Source of the DNA: an uncultured Bacteroidales bacterium
GTDB lineage: Bacteria; Bacteroidota; Bacteroidia; Bacteroidales; Paludibacteraceae
Length of the DNA stretch: 64,000 bases
Assembly: GCA_902799705.1 (NCBI GenBank)
Contig: CADCBP010000002.1
Span: forward strand, 92,181 to 156,180
Direction of reading: 5' to 3'
Shown here: positions 26,925 through 36,757 of the stretch, piece after piece
Numbering within the stretch: position 1 is the first letter of the stretch
Layout of the letters: every line of letters begins with the position of its first letter
The notes under the pieces: generated by a model
What the model saw: only the letters and a program-made list of their open reading frames with translations
Databases searched by the model: none
What the model was told of the DNA's origin: nothing
Program-made: the position numbers and the translations under genes

Positions 26925-28121
26925 ATGCGTAATGCGCCAATACATATGAGGTTTTGTGTGCCGTTTGTCGGCCTGCTGATGCTGTGTGTGGAGATGTCTG
27001 CCGCTGTGGCGGAGAAGGCCGGTACGACAATTGCTAACGCCCCGTATATCGTGGATACGATGGACTTGACGGTTCAGAGCGGCGCAAACTATATACGTAT
27101 AGAGCCGAAGTATTTGCCGGCTACGGTGATTTATATTCCGGACGCACTCTTCGGCTTAATACCCGAAGTGATTATCATGGGAGATACGCTCCCGAAGCAA
27201 TTGGTGTTCGATGATTGCTTGACAGTGTGGAAGTGGACGATTCCCGAACGTGAGACTACGGCTATGGTGGAGATAGCCGCCCATGAAGTTGCGCTGATTC
27301 AGGCCGCCCCGATGGTTGAGACCGTTGAAAACCGTATCACGGAGACCGCTTGCGATAGCTTTGTCTATGAGGGAGTCAAATATACCGAAAGCGGTGAATA
27401 TACGGTGAAAACAGAGAAATTGCCGTCGGGGGAAAACCAGGTGACAATCCTCGAACTGACTATCAACCATACTCTGTATGAGGAAGAAACGGTAGCTCAA
27501 TATACCCCCTATACGGCTCCGTCCGGTAAAGTCTTTGAAGAGAGCGGAATATATCTGGATACGGTGCCGATGAGCAACGGATGTAACCGCATCATCACAA
27601 TCAAATTGACCATCATGGCCGATGACGACCAGAAAGCGGATACGGTTTATTTCTGCAGAGGATTCAATACCGAGCACGATGAAATAGTAAGCGATGGTTA
27701 TGTACGTCGGTATCGTCCGTATGTTTTCCAGTCACCGGCGGAATGGGATTTTATGGAAGGGGTGATTTTGGATGGAGAACACGAACGTACGCTGCTCGAC
27801 CTGAAACGCGCTGAGAAGAATTTATACGACCACTATACGGGCGAGTTGACCCCGGTCAGCTCCATCCGCTGGAGTGTGCTGTATGACGGCCAGGGACAAT
27901 ATGTCCCCCTGACAGTAACAAACGATCCGCAATGGATAGCTACAGGTCATGTAGCAGTACAGGTTTATTTCCTCTGCGGCGAGATGTATAATACTGAATT
28001 CCCCACCGATATCGACCAGGTATCCTTGGAAACCGTATCAACCAAGCGAATTGAGGACGGCCGCGTCGTGATTATTCGCGGCGGCGCGAAATACGATGTT
28101 TTTGGTACTAAAATACAATAA
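26925..28121 (+). CDS. Secreted protein with SprB-like beta modules and T9SS-like tail
   Basis: 398 residues. The N-terminus is a signal peptide (hydrophobic FVGLLMLCVEMSAAVA) after a short basic region; alternative starts at MRNAPIHM or MRFCVPF are both possible. Two modules of the type T-x-C-D-S-F-x-Y-x-G-x-x-Y-x-x-S-G-E-Y (about 140-230) match the Cys/Tyr/Gly pattern of repeats common in Bacteroidetes gliding or adhesin proteins. The C-terminus RIEDGRVVIIRGGAKYDVFG is a clear T9SS-associated tail (basic, hydrophobic, KYDxxG). Surface display is likely; the function is unknown. It is followed after 7 bp by the 427-residue gene. Confidence 0.65.
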   Translation: MRNAPIHMRFCVPFVGLLMLCVEMSAAVAEKAGTTIANAPYIVDTMDLTVQSGANYIRIEPKYLPATVIYIPDALFGLIPEVIIMGDTLPKQLVFDDCLTVWKWTIPERETTAMVEIAAHEVALIQAAPMVETVENRITETACDSFVYEGVKYTESGEYTVKTEKLPSGENQVTILELTINHTLYEEETVAQYTPYTAPSGKVFEESGIYLDTVPMSNGCNRIITIKLTIMADDDQKADTVYFCRGFNTEHDEIVSDGYVRRYRPYVFQSPAEWDFMEGVILDGEHERTLLDLKRAEKNLYDHYTGELTPVSSIRWSVLYDGQGQYVPLTVTNDPQWIATGHVAVQVYFLCGEMYNTEFPTDIDQVSLETVSTKRIEDGRVVIIRGGAKYDVFGTKIQ

Positions 28122-28128
28122 CTGGACA

Positions 28129-29412
28129 ATGAAAACGAACAACTGGATCATAGGGCTGCTGCTTTTGCTCCCCCTGAACGCAATGGCGCAGACATCGTGT
28201 GCCGATGATGAGTTCTGGAAGATATACAAAGACTCACTGCCTGAGACGTATTGCGAGTGTACCTATAATACGATTCCTTTTGCATTCCCGATTGACACTG
28301 TTTTGACAGGATCAATGTGGTTCTCCGCTACGATGAATGATATCAAGCAGGGGCTTTCGGCTTATTGGTTCTCAACCGACTCGGTGGCTCTGGATGTCTA
28401 TGCGTTCTGCATCAGCCACCGTCCTGCGTTCTCGATGATCGTACCGCCGAACCGTATGTATGAGATGCCGGTGGAGGAAATCAACAAGAAACTCGACGAA
28501 CTGCCCGGTAGCGCGGAGTATATCAAGGCGCTTGAACCGCGTATTCATGCCTATTCGCTACATGGCGGTACGGGACAGGTGTATTGCTATCCCTATAACC
28601 ATGGACCGCACTCGACTTGCGAGAAAGTAATGGAACTCCGCTCGTGGATGACCTATGTTTGTGAGGATACGGAAAATGTGTACCGTCTGCCGTCGAAAAA
28701 CATCCCGTCAAAAGGTAAAGCCTTTTTGCGCTGGATCCATAAACCCGAACATTCGAATCAGAAGTGCCGGCCGGCTGACATCCGCTTGACATTGGACAGC
28801 TGTAACGGAGAAGAGGTGGGACGCACTACAATAGCGGACTCGATACATGTATATATGTTCGATTCTGCTATGTTGGTAAATACACGCAAAGCTGGTCGTG
28901 ATATCTGGGTCCACGTTTCGCACGAAGAAGGTATAGTCGGCCGCTTGCGGTATTTCTCCAATCCGAAATATGCGGAGGGACAACCTGAAATCAACCAGTC
29001 AACATGCTTGGGGAAGACACTGACCGTGAACGGCCGCGATTATACATCGGATACAACGTTTGTTGAAGGAGTTTACGTGAACCGCGATACGCTGTCAACA
29101 CAACATGTCACTTTGGTCTTCAGCGAACCGGCACCGATATATGACACCGTACTGGTTGACCCGAAAGACTTGAAACGGGGCATAGTACATAACCTCACAG
29201 GTGCGGTGTTGTTCAATTATGGCGATACGACCATCGATGTCATCGTTCCGAAACAATGCACAAAACGCTATCAGGTGACAGTGAAAGATCCGACACCGAT
29301 TGATAACGTGGATGCGGAGCAAAATGGAGCACGCAAACAAATACTTAACGGAAGAATAATCATCTTTGTTGATGAGCGAAAATACAACATCGTAGGGCAA
29401 CAAATTGATTAA
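28129..29412 (+). CDS. Secreted Cys-rich protein with T9SS-like tail
   Basis: 427 residues from the ATG at 28129 (MKTNNWIIGLLLLLPLNAMA-Q), a clean signal peptide; a start 33 bp upstream is overlapped by the previous gene and lacks sense. The first domain carries W-F-S-A-T-M-N-D and cysteine pairs (CECTYN, YAFCIS), resembling the first domain of the 620-residue protein, so the two are probably paralogous in part. A later block (STCLGKTLTVNGRDYTSDTT) resembles the Cys/Gly beta modules of the upstream gene. The tail KQILNGRIIIFVDERKYNIV is T9SS-associated. The function is unknown; probably a surface component. Confidence 0.65.
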   Translation: MKTNNWIIGLLLLLPLNAMAQTSCADDEFWKIYKDSLPETYCECTYNTIPFAFPIDTVLTGSMWFSATMNDIKQGLSAYWFSTDSVALDVYAFCISHRPAFSMIVPPNRMYEMPVEEINKKLDELPGSAEYIKALEPRIHAYSLHGGTGQVYCYPYNHGPHSTCEKVMELRSWMTYVCEDTENVYRLPSKNIPSKGKAFLRWIHKPEHSNQKCRPADIRLTLDSCNGEEVGRTTIADSIHVYMFDSAMLVNTRKAGRDIWVHVSHEEGIVGRLRYFSNPKYAEGQPEINQSTCLGKTLTVNGRDYTSDTTFVEGVYVNRDTLSTQHVTLVFSEPAPIYDTVLVDPKDLKRGIVHNLTGAVLFNYGDTTIDVIVPKQCTKRYQVTVKDPTPIDNVDAEQNGARKQILNGRIIIFVDERKYNIVGQQID

Positions 29413-29468
29413 TAATCAAATATCCAAACTAATTAACTTATTTTTATTAACTAACAACAATCAATCAC

Positions 29469-32400
29469 ATGAAGAAGTTATTCTTACTTATCATGGCGTC
29501 CATGGTGACCATCTTTATGATGGCTGCAGGAACAGGCGATGGTAGTACCAAAGCCAATGCCATTGAATTTGATTGGGACAAGGGTAATGTGCACCCAGGT
29601 GGTACCTTGTGGTATCATGTTGACTTGGCTCCCCTCTATGAGGAGGATAATCCAGCGTTGACACTGAATGTGGCCAACCCGAGTCGCGACAAATCGGTGA
29701 AAGCGAGTATGATGGCAACTATTGCCGGTCAGACGCAAACAAAGAATTATACGGTGTCTCCTCATGAGCACCAGTCTTTTTCGGAGGAAGCTTCTGCACT
29801 CGTTTTCATGCGTCAGACCGAGATTTACCTCACGCTGACCACTGACGGTGAAGTTCTCCTGAGCGCAAAAGTCTATGAGAGCACTGATCTCGATGAGACC
29901 TGTAAAAATGCGAAGGAACTCAAGTGGGACGTAGAAGCTACTCAGACAAAAGGGTATGCTGCATGGTGGAAAGTGAATCTGAGTAACATCAAAGACACGG
30001 TTAACTTTAGCAAAAAAGATGCAAGAGTGACCATCACCAACATTGGTAACGGTACGGTTAACCTCAAAGCAGGCCAGTCGCTTGACTGCCCGTCGTCCGG
30101 TTTGAACAAACGTAATTTCACGCTTCTTGCAGGACAGTCCATCGTGGATACCATCCCGCAGAGCATGATCTTGAGTGTATTCCCCGATGAACTCTATTTC
30201 AGTATTGAGAACGTAGAGCAACCGGTGAAGATTAAAGTTGAGATGGTAGATCGTCCTTCCGTTCCGGTCATTTCGGACAAAGAGACTTTCGTTGACCTCC
30301 ATGTTACCGACACCATCACTCCGTTGCTCATTGGTAAGACCTACTATCGTATCAAGGTGGCAGAAATGGATTCGCTGGCTAAGTTTGAGCCGGAGTTCAC
30401 CTATCGCAATGTAGGTACGAATGATGCCAAAGTGACCGTTAAGATGGCCTTTGAAGTACCTGCATTTGGTTCGACAAATAGCTCGTATGATTTGTCCGCA
30501 GGTGAAGAGCAAATCGTTGTTTACAAGAAGAACATGCTCGAGAACCTGGAAGGAATAGAGTATATCTACCTGCTTACTGAAGTACAAGGCAGTGACGTGA
30601 ACTTCTACGGCCGTTTCAAACACGTACGTGAAGGTAAAGCTTGTAAGACCAATATCGACTTCAACTGGGAGAACGGTCATGTGCAAGAGGCTCGCACCAC
30701 ACAATGGTATGCGGTGAACATTGCTGACGCGCGTGATAACATCCAGGATATCGAAGTTCACTTGGTGAACTATGGTAGTGAATCAGCTAAGGTGAAAGCA
30801 TCGTTGGCATTCTCCTGCCCGTATATCGATCTCCAGGAAGTAAGCCATTCGATTCCTGTTGGCAAAGAAGAAGTACGTACGTTACGTTATTCTTCCTACG
30901 CGATGATGTCCGACACTGTTTGGATCGGATTGGAGACCAACCGGGATATCAAGTTCTGGGCAACAACCAAACCGGCAAAGACCAAAGAACCGGATGCCGC
31001 TTGCGAAAAAGCAACTCCGTTCAGCTGGGAAAACGGTGTGGTACAAAAGAAAGACACTACCGTATGGTATGTAATCAATATGGAGGAAGCACGCCAGCAG
31101 GCGGCTAAATACCCGACCGTAGTAGTTCAGAATATGAGCTCTACCAACGAGGTGAAGATTACTGCTGAACTCTCGCTGGAATGTCCTGACTCGATTGAGA
31201 ACCAGTCGCGTGAATTGGTTATTCCTGCTAAGGGAGCGTATAGCAAGCAGATCGCACGTAACCTCTTTGAGAATATCTCGCAAAAAGAAATTTATTTGCG
31301 CGTTACCACAACAGAGGAAGTATCGATGCAGATCCGTTTGACTCAGGAAGCAGCAGGTACAAGTTGCTCTTCCGCTATCCCGTTCAACTGGGTTTCCGGA
31401 AACACACAAGCTGCTAATGCTAATCTCTGGTATTCAGTAGATTTGCATGCCGTTATCGAGAATGGTAGCGACGTAAAGGTTCATTTGCAGAACCGCGACA
31501 AAGCAGAGTGTACGGGCTTCGTCCAACTCGCATATTCGTGCCCGTTCGAGGATGCTACGTCAATCCGGAACTTTACACTGGCTCCTAATGATGAGAAAGA
31601 AGCTGTCATCCCCAATAGCGCTATTGAGGCGATGACTAACGGTTTGGTATATGTGAATATTCAGGGTTCTACTTCACTCCGCTTCTGGGCTGAAGCACAA
31701 GCTCCCGAACCGTTCGATACCATCTATCCTGATGGCATTAATCTCACCGAACTGAAGTGGAACGAAACCTATACACAGACGGAAGATACCGCATGGTATC
31801 TCATTCCGAAGTCGGAGATCGATTACGTCCGCAATCTGGAAGAGAAAATGACACCGGTTGCTCACCTCATTGACGCGTCTGCATCCGCAAAAACCGTTCG
31901 TGCCGAGGCTGCTTTCGCCTTCCCGATCGGAAAGAGAATGATGGGTAAATCGAAAGAATTGAAGGCTAATCAACACTTCTTTGATACGGTTCCTGCCGGA
32001 ACGTTCGATCAGGTGTTGAATCCGGATATGAAACGCGATTCGATCATCCTGCGTGTCATCCGTACGAAAGGTACCGGCGCATTCCAGTTCAAAGCTGAAC
32101 TCGTGAAAGCGTTCAACGGTAACAGCCCGAGAGATGCTGTTCCTGTTCGCCTGAATGCACTCTATACCCAAGGTGCTAATACCGAGATGTGGTATAAAGT
32201 AAAGACAGAAACCTTGAAGCAGGATAAAAACTTATTTAATAAGGTACTGCGCGTAATGGGTAAGAACGCCGGCAAAGGCGATACGAAAGTAAAAGTAGCC
32301 GTTTATGAAGGATACAAAGCGAAATATGAGGAGAAAGATGATCTGCTCATGAACCGCGGCGAAAAAACTATCAAGAAAGGGCTGTCGAAATCGCATAATA

Positions 32401-34550
32401 TCCCTGCACAGGCAATTTACGCTGTAGGCGATAGTATTGAGTTGTACATCAAGGTACGCACAACGGACTCGCTCGTTTTTGAGACGAAGTTTGTCGGCGA
32501 GTATGCTCCATTGGAGAACATCGATCCCGATCAGCAAAAAGCTAAACTCGTAGTTCCGAACGTAGAGTATACAATTAAGGGTGATAACCAAGCGCACTGG
32601 TATCAGATTTGTATCCCGTATATCCAGAATAACTACAAGTATATTGATAATGCTTTGGATAGTACGAATCTGGAATATGAATTGGAGGGAACAGCTACTA
32701 TTGAAGTTACCGCTACCTTCCAGGATACAATGGATTGCAAAATGCCGGTTCGCCAGCGTACAATCAACAAGAGCAACAAATCCTACAAAGGAAGAAAATC
32801 GCTCCGATCCTTGATTGAAAAGGCAATTAAGAAAGCCGGTCATACGTTTGATCTCTCCAGCACGGATCCTGCTTTCATTGATAGCATGCTCCATCGCTTC
32901 ATCACGAAGGATTCCATTACCCTGTATGTTCGCGTTAAATCGGACAAGGAAATTAAGGCAAAACTTAATACTCCGCAAACGAAGGGTGACGACTGCATCA
33001 ATGCAATGTCCTTCGACTGGGAACACGGTAATGTGAACCCGAAAGATCAACATACTTGGTATGTTGTTGCACTGGATACCACACAGTTGTATAAAGAGAA
33101 CAAGGGCTTGCGTCTCCACGTGGACAACTGGTCTGAGACGAATGCATCAGATGTATCTGCATCGCTCTATTTCAAGTGCGATGACAAGTCGCAAGGTGAT
33201 ATCTCGAAGACTATTGCTGCCAACGATAGCTTGACGAAAGATATCTCTCTTGACTTCATCAAGGCTTCCAGCCCGCAACTGATGTTCATTGAGTTCCACT
33301 CAACAGAGGTAACTCATATCTGGATCGAGAAGGTAGACGTGAAACATGACACCGTTTACGCAGACACTACATTCTTCGTATGTAAGGGCGCAAGTGTTCT
33401 GGGTCATGTTATCAACGAAGATACCGAATGGAACGATACCATCCGTAATATCAAGGATGAGCAGAAACTCGCGTTGTACGACTCGATTACCACTATACAT
33501 GCTTTTGTTCTCCATGAGCCGCAAGTATATGACGTCTCGTCTCTGGTGAATATTGAGCGTGGTGCGGTGCTCGATCTTGCCGCTGCTGATACCTGGCTGA
33601 AGGAACAGTATGCTGCAGATGACAATGATACGATTCAGAATCTAACGAGTATCAAATGGCAATACGCTGTTTATCCTGATGAAACCTTTAAGGATGTTGA
33701 TTTGGCTAATCAGCCGATCATAGCTTCCGAGCGTATTAAAGTAAGGTATTTCGCATTTACGGAATGTACGGAAGGTCTTGATCCGGATCCGTCCAAAGGT
33801 CTCGTAGTGTATAAGAATTATTTGAATATCGCACGTGATACCGCAAAGGTAGACACCTGTAACTACTATACATGGCCGGAGAATGATTCGCTTTATGTCC
33901 TGCCGACAACGGCTAATCCTGACTCGGTTGTATTCCCTGGCGGTGTCAATTGGGGTGATAGTGTTCTCTATCTGAGTCTGACGTTGAGCAACCCGGCTAA
34001 GATGGATCTCCCGTACGAAGTGATGTACGGTAACCGTCTGTTGGTCCTCAACCGTAACAAGATCAACCAGACTGCTGGATGGGAGAACGTACTTGATTCC
34101 ATCTACACTCCGGGTGGTAAAGTAAAGGTAGAGTGGTTCAACGCCAACGATCCGAATACTCCGCTGACGAATCCGAACTATTACTACAACAACTTGGACG
34201 GTTCGCCGCTGGTAGGTACGTTCTATGCTGTTATTACAGTAGATAACGGAAGCGCTTGCGGTCTGTACGGTCGCACGCCGGACATCGTTCTGGGTAATGT
34301 AGCTTCCGGTATTGCTCCGGTTCTCGCTCCGAGCATCGTAATGCCGGGTGAGGATATCAAAGTCCTCAACCTTGATCCGGAGAAAGAAACCATCATCCGC
34401 ATCTTTACAACAGAGGGTCTGCTCCAGCATACGTACAATGTAAGCGGACAAGAGACCTTCACGATCAAGGCTGCGAATGCCCAGGGCTTCTATCTGGTAG
34501 AGCTGTTGAGCGGCAATGAGAAATCCGCCTTACGTTATATTGTTAAATAA
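29469..34550 (+). CDS. Giant tandem beta-sandwich surface protein with T9SS sorting domain
   Basis: 1693 residues. Signal peptide 1-20 (MKKLFLLIMASMVTIFMMAA). About eight repeats of ~110-170 residues follow, each opening with a C-x-x-A-x-x-F-x-W-x-x-G-x-x-x-x-x-x-x-W-Y-x-V block (FDWDKGN, FNWENGHVQ, FSWENGVVQ, FNWVSGNTQ, FDWEHGNVN). This looks like pre-peptidase-C-type sandwich modules. The C-terminal ~80 residues (IKVLNLDPEKETIIRIFTTE to SALRYIVK) form a canonical T9SS type A sorting domain. A fibrous surface or matrix protein is the best guess. It is followed by 17 bp and a Shine-Dalgarno-led outer-membrane gene, suggesting the barrel partner may bind it. No enzyme motif was seen. Confidence 0.75.
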   Translation: MKKLFLLIMASMVTIFMMAAGTGDGSTKANAIEFDWDKGNVHPGGTLWYHVDLAPLYEEDNPALTLNVANPSRDKSVKASMMATIAGQTQTKNYTVSPHEHQSFSEEASALVFMRQTEIYLTLTTDGEVLLSAKVYESTDLDETCKNAKELKWDVEATQTKGYAAWWKVNLSNIKDTVNFSKKDARVTITNIGNGTVNLKAGQSLDCPSSGLNKRNFTLLAGQSIVDTIPQSMILSVFPDELYFSIENVEQPVKIKVEMVDRPSVPVISDKETFVDLHVTDTITPLLIGKTYYRIKVAEMDSLAKFEPEFTYRNVGTNDAKVTVKMAFEVPAFGSTNSSYDLSAGEEQIVVYKKNMLENLEGIEYIYLLTEVQGSDVNFYGRFKHVREGKACKTNIDFNWENGHVQEARTTQWYAVNIADARDNIQDIEVHLVNYGSESAKVKASLAFSCPYIDLQEVSHSIPVGKEEVRTLRYSSYAMMSDTVWIGLETNRDIKFWATTKPAKTKEPDAACEKATPFSWENGVVQKKDTTVWYVINMEEARQQAAKYPTVVVQNMSSTNEVKITAELSLECPDSIENQSRELVIPAKGAYSKQIARNLFENISQKEIYLRVTTTEEVSMQIRLTQEAAGTSCSSAIPFNWVSGNTQAANANLWYSVDLHAVIENGSDVKVHLQNRDKAECTGFVQLAYSCPFEDATSIRNFTLAPNDEKEAVIPNSAIEAMTNGLVYVNIQGSTSLRFWAEAQAPEPFDTIYPDGINLTELKWNETYTQTEDTAWYLIPKSEIDYVRNLEEKMTPVAHLIDASASAKTVRAEAAFAFPIGKRMMGKSKELKANQHFFDTVPAGTFDQVLNPDMKRDSIILRVIRTKGTGAFQFKAELVKAFNGNSPRDAVPVRLNALYTQGANTEMWYKVKTETLKQDKNLFNKVLRVMGKNAGKGDTKVKVAVYEGYKAKYEEKDDLLMNRGEKTIKKGLSKSHNIPAQAIYAVGDSIELYIKVRTTDSLVFETKFVGEYAPLENIDPDQQKAKLVVPNVEYTIKGDNQAHWYQICIPYIQNNYKYIDNALDSTNLEYELEGTATIEVTATFQDTMDCKMPVRQRTINKSNKSYKGRKSLRSLIEKAIKKAGHTFDLSSTDPAFIDSMLHRFITKDSITLYVRVKSDKEIKAKLNTPQTKGDDCINAMSFDWEHGNVNPKDQHTWYVVALDTTQLYKENKGLRLHVDNWSETNASDVSASLYFKCDDKSQGDISKTIAANDSLTKDISLDFIKASSPQLMFIEFHSTEVTHIWIEKVDVKHDTVYADTTFFVCKGASVLGHVINEDTEWNDTIRNIKDEQKLALYDSITTIHAFVLHEPQVYDVSSLVNIERGAVLDLAAADTWLKEQYAADDNDTIQNLTSIKWQYAVYPDETFKDVDLANQPIIASERIKVRYFAFTECTEGLDPDPSKGLVVYKNYLNIARDTAKVDTCNYYTWPENDSLYVLPTTANPDSVVFPGGVNWGDSVLYLSLTLSNPAKMDLPYEVMYGNRLLVLNRNKINQTAGWENVLDSIYTPGGKVKVEWFNANDPNTPLTNPNYYYNNLDGSPLVGTFYAVITVDNGSACGLYGRTPDIVLGNVASGIAPVLAPSIVMPGEDIKVLNLDPEKETIIRIFTTEGLLQHTYNVSGQETFTIKAANAQGFYLVELLSGNEKSALRYIVK

Positions 34551-34554
34551 GAAT

Positions 34555-34560
34555 AGGAGG
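34555..34560 (+). promoter_or_regulatory. Classical Shine-Dalgarno AGGAGG
   Basis: AGGAGG ends 7 nt before the ATG at 34568. Most genes in the window lack such a site, so it is a marked exception and supports that start. Confidence 0.75.
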
Positions 34561-34567
34561 TAGCTCT

Positions 34568-35998
34568 ATGAAAACTATTAAATCAATTTTAATTGCAGCC
34601 ACCATGATTTGTGCGACGGCCGTATCGGCACAAGAGGCACAAGCTCCGAAACATGAGTTTAAAGTGGCAATCGGCGACTCCGTAATGATTAAGCGTGAGT
34701 GCCAAAAGTACTGCACGGGTGAGACACCTTCTGTTTGGGTATGGGATAAAGTACATACGGTACGCCAATTGGGTACCAAGCGCTTCCCCGACGGTGTTCT
34801 GTTGATGAACATTTATTCGTGGATGTGCGAGGAGTGTTTGATCCCGGTAAACGGAAATGCTAATGAGCAGGCTGAGCAAGCCAAGAAAGAGCAAGCCGGC
34901 CAGAAAAAGGCATACGAGCAGGCAGTGAAGGAAGGTAAAGATCCGAATGCTGCAGCTGAGAAAGCCAAAACTGAAGAGGCAAAGAAAGTTGAAAAGCCCG
35001 AGCCTCAAGTTGCTCCGGTACCTGTAAAGGAAGAGCCCAAAGCAGAGGAACCGAAGCCTGCAGAGGAACCGAAGCCTGCAGAAGAAGCTAAGCCGGAAGA
35101 AGCAGAAACCGTAAAGCACGAAAGTGCCAAGGGTGACTCGATTCACTCGCAGCAGCACTTCAAGCACAACTACCATCGTTTCACCATCGGTGTTCGCGGC
35201 GGTGCGGCTTCCCAGTTGCACCAAGCTGTAGCCGGTTCAGATGCTAAGTGGGGTGTCGGCGGCGACGTACTGCTCGATCTCCAGTATGCACACTATTGGG
35301 CAAAGAACGGCCGTCCGGTGGACCTCGGTCTTATCGTAGGCTTGAGCGCCGGTTATGCGCAAGGTAGTTTTGCCGGTAATGTGAACAACTCATTCAGAAA
35401 AGGCGACTTGAATTACAACGTTGTTGCTCCGAATATCAAAGAGACGGATCATCAGGTTCAACTTGAGATCCCGTTGATGTTCTCCTTGATTCATGATTGC
35501 GGTTTCTTCTTCAACGTAGGTCCGCGCTTCATGTTACCGGTTTACACACCGTTCAAGCAGACTATTGACCCCGCAAACACGGTTATCTCCGCGTATAACG
35601 ATTTGACCGGTGTAACGATGGTAAACAACCCTGTTACCGGTGTGTACAACGGTGAGGCTCCGACGGAGGGCAACAACCTGCAAATGAAGATTAACATCAT
35701 GCTGACCGCAGAACTCGGTTATGAGTGGCTTCTCAAGAGCGGTAACTCGCTGGGTCTGGGTGTGTATGCAGACTACTGCGTATATAACTCACGTCCGGTA
35801 CTGAATGCGGCTAAGTATGCTTCCTTGCTGGATATTTCCAATCCTCCGAGTGCAGGTGGTACAGCTAACGTAGATATTCACTCCGCTACGGACACCTATG
35901 CAGGCCGTGTTGGTTTCTTCGATGCCGGTATCAAGTTGGCTTACCACTTCAACTGGCCGAAGAAGAAAGCAGAGGTACGTGAAGAAAAGTTGTTCTAA
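34568..35998 (+). CDS. Outer-membrane beta-barrel protein with Glu/Pro/Lys-rich linker
   Basis: 476 residues. Signal peptide 1-21 (SILIAATMICATAVSA-QE). Residues ~25-100 are a small domain with several cysteines (ECQKYCTG, WMCEECLIP). Residues ~100-200 are a Glu/Lys/Pro/Ala-rich linker that contains an 18-bp tandem repeat (EEPKPA, 35045-35092). Residues ~210-476 alternate as amphipathic strands ending in a Phe-rich segment, as in an eight- to ten-stranded barrel. It probably sits in the outer membrane with the linker and Cys domain on one side. It could anchor the giant protein upstream; that is inference. Confidence 0.7.
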   Translation: MKTIKSILIAATMICATAVSAQEAQAPKHEFKVAIGDSVMIKRECQKYCTGETPSVWVWDKVHTVRQLGTKRFPDGVLLMNIYSWMCEECLIPVNGNANEQAEQAKKEQAGQKKAYEQAVKEGKDPNAAAEKAKTEEAKKVEKPEPQVAPVPVKEEPKAEEPKPAEEPKPAEEAKPEEAETVKHESAKGDSIHSQQHFKHNYHRFTIGVRGGAASQLHQAVAGSDAKWGVGGDVLLDLQYAHYWAKNGRPVDLGLIVGLSAGYAQGSFAGNVNNSFRKGDLNYNVVAPNIKETDHQVQLEIPLMFSLIHDCGFFFNVGPRFMLPVYTPFKQTIDPANTVISAYNDLTGVTMVNNPVTGVYNGEAPTEGNNLQMKINIMLTAELGYEWLLKSGNSLGLGVYADYCVYNSRPVLNAAKYASLLDISNPPSAGGTANVDIHSATDTYAGRVGFFDAGIKLAYHFNWPKKKAEVREEKLF

Positions 35999-36005
35999 TG
36001 CAAGT

Positions 36006-36707
36006 ATGACGATACTATGTATCGAAACTAGTACATCGGTTTGTTCGGCCGCCATCTGCAAGGATGGCGAGCCGTTTAAACAATGTATATGCCGTGAAGG
36101 TAGCAACCATGCCCGGTTGCTACCTCGCTATATAGAGGAATTGCTCTCGTTCGCGCGTGAGCATGACCTCTCTATAGAGGCGGTGGCACTTTCTGAAGGA
36201 CCGGGTAGTTATACCGGTCTCCGAATTGGAACCAGTACCGCGAAAGGACTATGCTACGGACTGAATATACCGCTTATTCCTGTCCCAACCTTGGAAATTC
36301 TTTGTGAGGCGGCAAAGCAGCAATCCACAAACTGTATTCAGCCGTCAGCCGTTCTTATCCCGATGATCGATGCCCGCCGGATGGAAGTATATACGACGGT
36401 AATGAAGAACGGTGAAAGGCCGAATGGCGAAAAAGCCCGCGCAGTAGTAGTAGAAAACGAAGCAAGTCTGTACGATGGCGACGAAGAAGTGTATTACTTC
36501 GGAGACGGGGCAGAGAAATGCTCAAAAATCTTTACGAAACCGAACTGGCACTATGTTCCGGGGATAGTACCGGAAGCACAATTCATGGCTTTGACTGTCG
36601 GTTCACCGTCGGTTGACCGTCGGGAAAACCAGCAACTTGCCTACTACGAACCCTTTTATCTCAAAGAGTTCATAGCCGCGCAGAGTCACGTGAAAGGACT
36701 AGTTTAA
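36006..36707 (+). CDS. tsaB: TsaB, tRNA threonylcarbamoyladenosine biosynthesis partner
   Basis: 233 residues from the ATG at 36006 (MTILCIETSTSVCS). Family motifs are visible: IETSTSVCSAAI at the start, NHARLLPRYIEELL, and the signature ALSEGPGSYTGLRIGTSTAKGL (about 60-81). TsaB is an inactive ASKHA paralogue that stabilises TsaD for t6A37 formation in tRNAs reading ANN codons. Length is normal. It begins 7 bp after the barrel gene and is followed by a heptamer array and porW-like gene. The words GGTTCACCGTCGGTTGACCG near 36600 are translated as GSPSVDRR. Confidence 0.9.
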   Translation: MTILCIETSTSVCSAAICKDGEPFKQCICREGSNHARLLPRYIEELLSFAREHDLSIEAVALSEGPGSYTGLRIGTSTAKGLCYGLNIPLIPVPTLEILCEAAKQQSTNCIQPSAVLIPMIDARRMEVYTTVMKNGERPNGEKARAVVVENEASLYDGDEEVYYFGDGAEKCSKIFTKPNWHYVPGIVPEAQFMALTVGSPSVDRRENQQLAYYEPFYLKEFIAAQSHVKGLV

Positions 36708-36757
36708 AGTGAAAAGTGAAAGGTGAAAAGTGAAAGGTGAAAGGTGAAAGGTGAAAG
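36708..36757 (+). repeat. 7-bp array (GTGAAAR) at the tsaB-porW junction
   Basis: Seven heptamers GTGAAAA or GTGAAAG in tandem. The chosen GTG start of the downstream gene is one of them. Confidence 0.85.
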
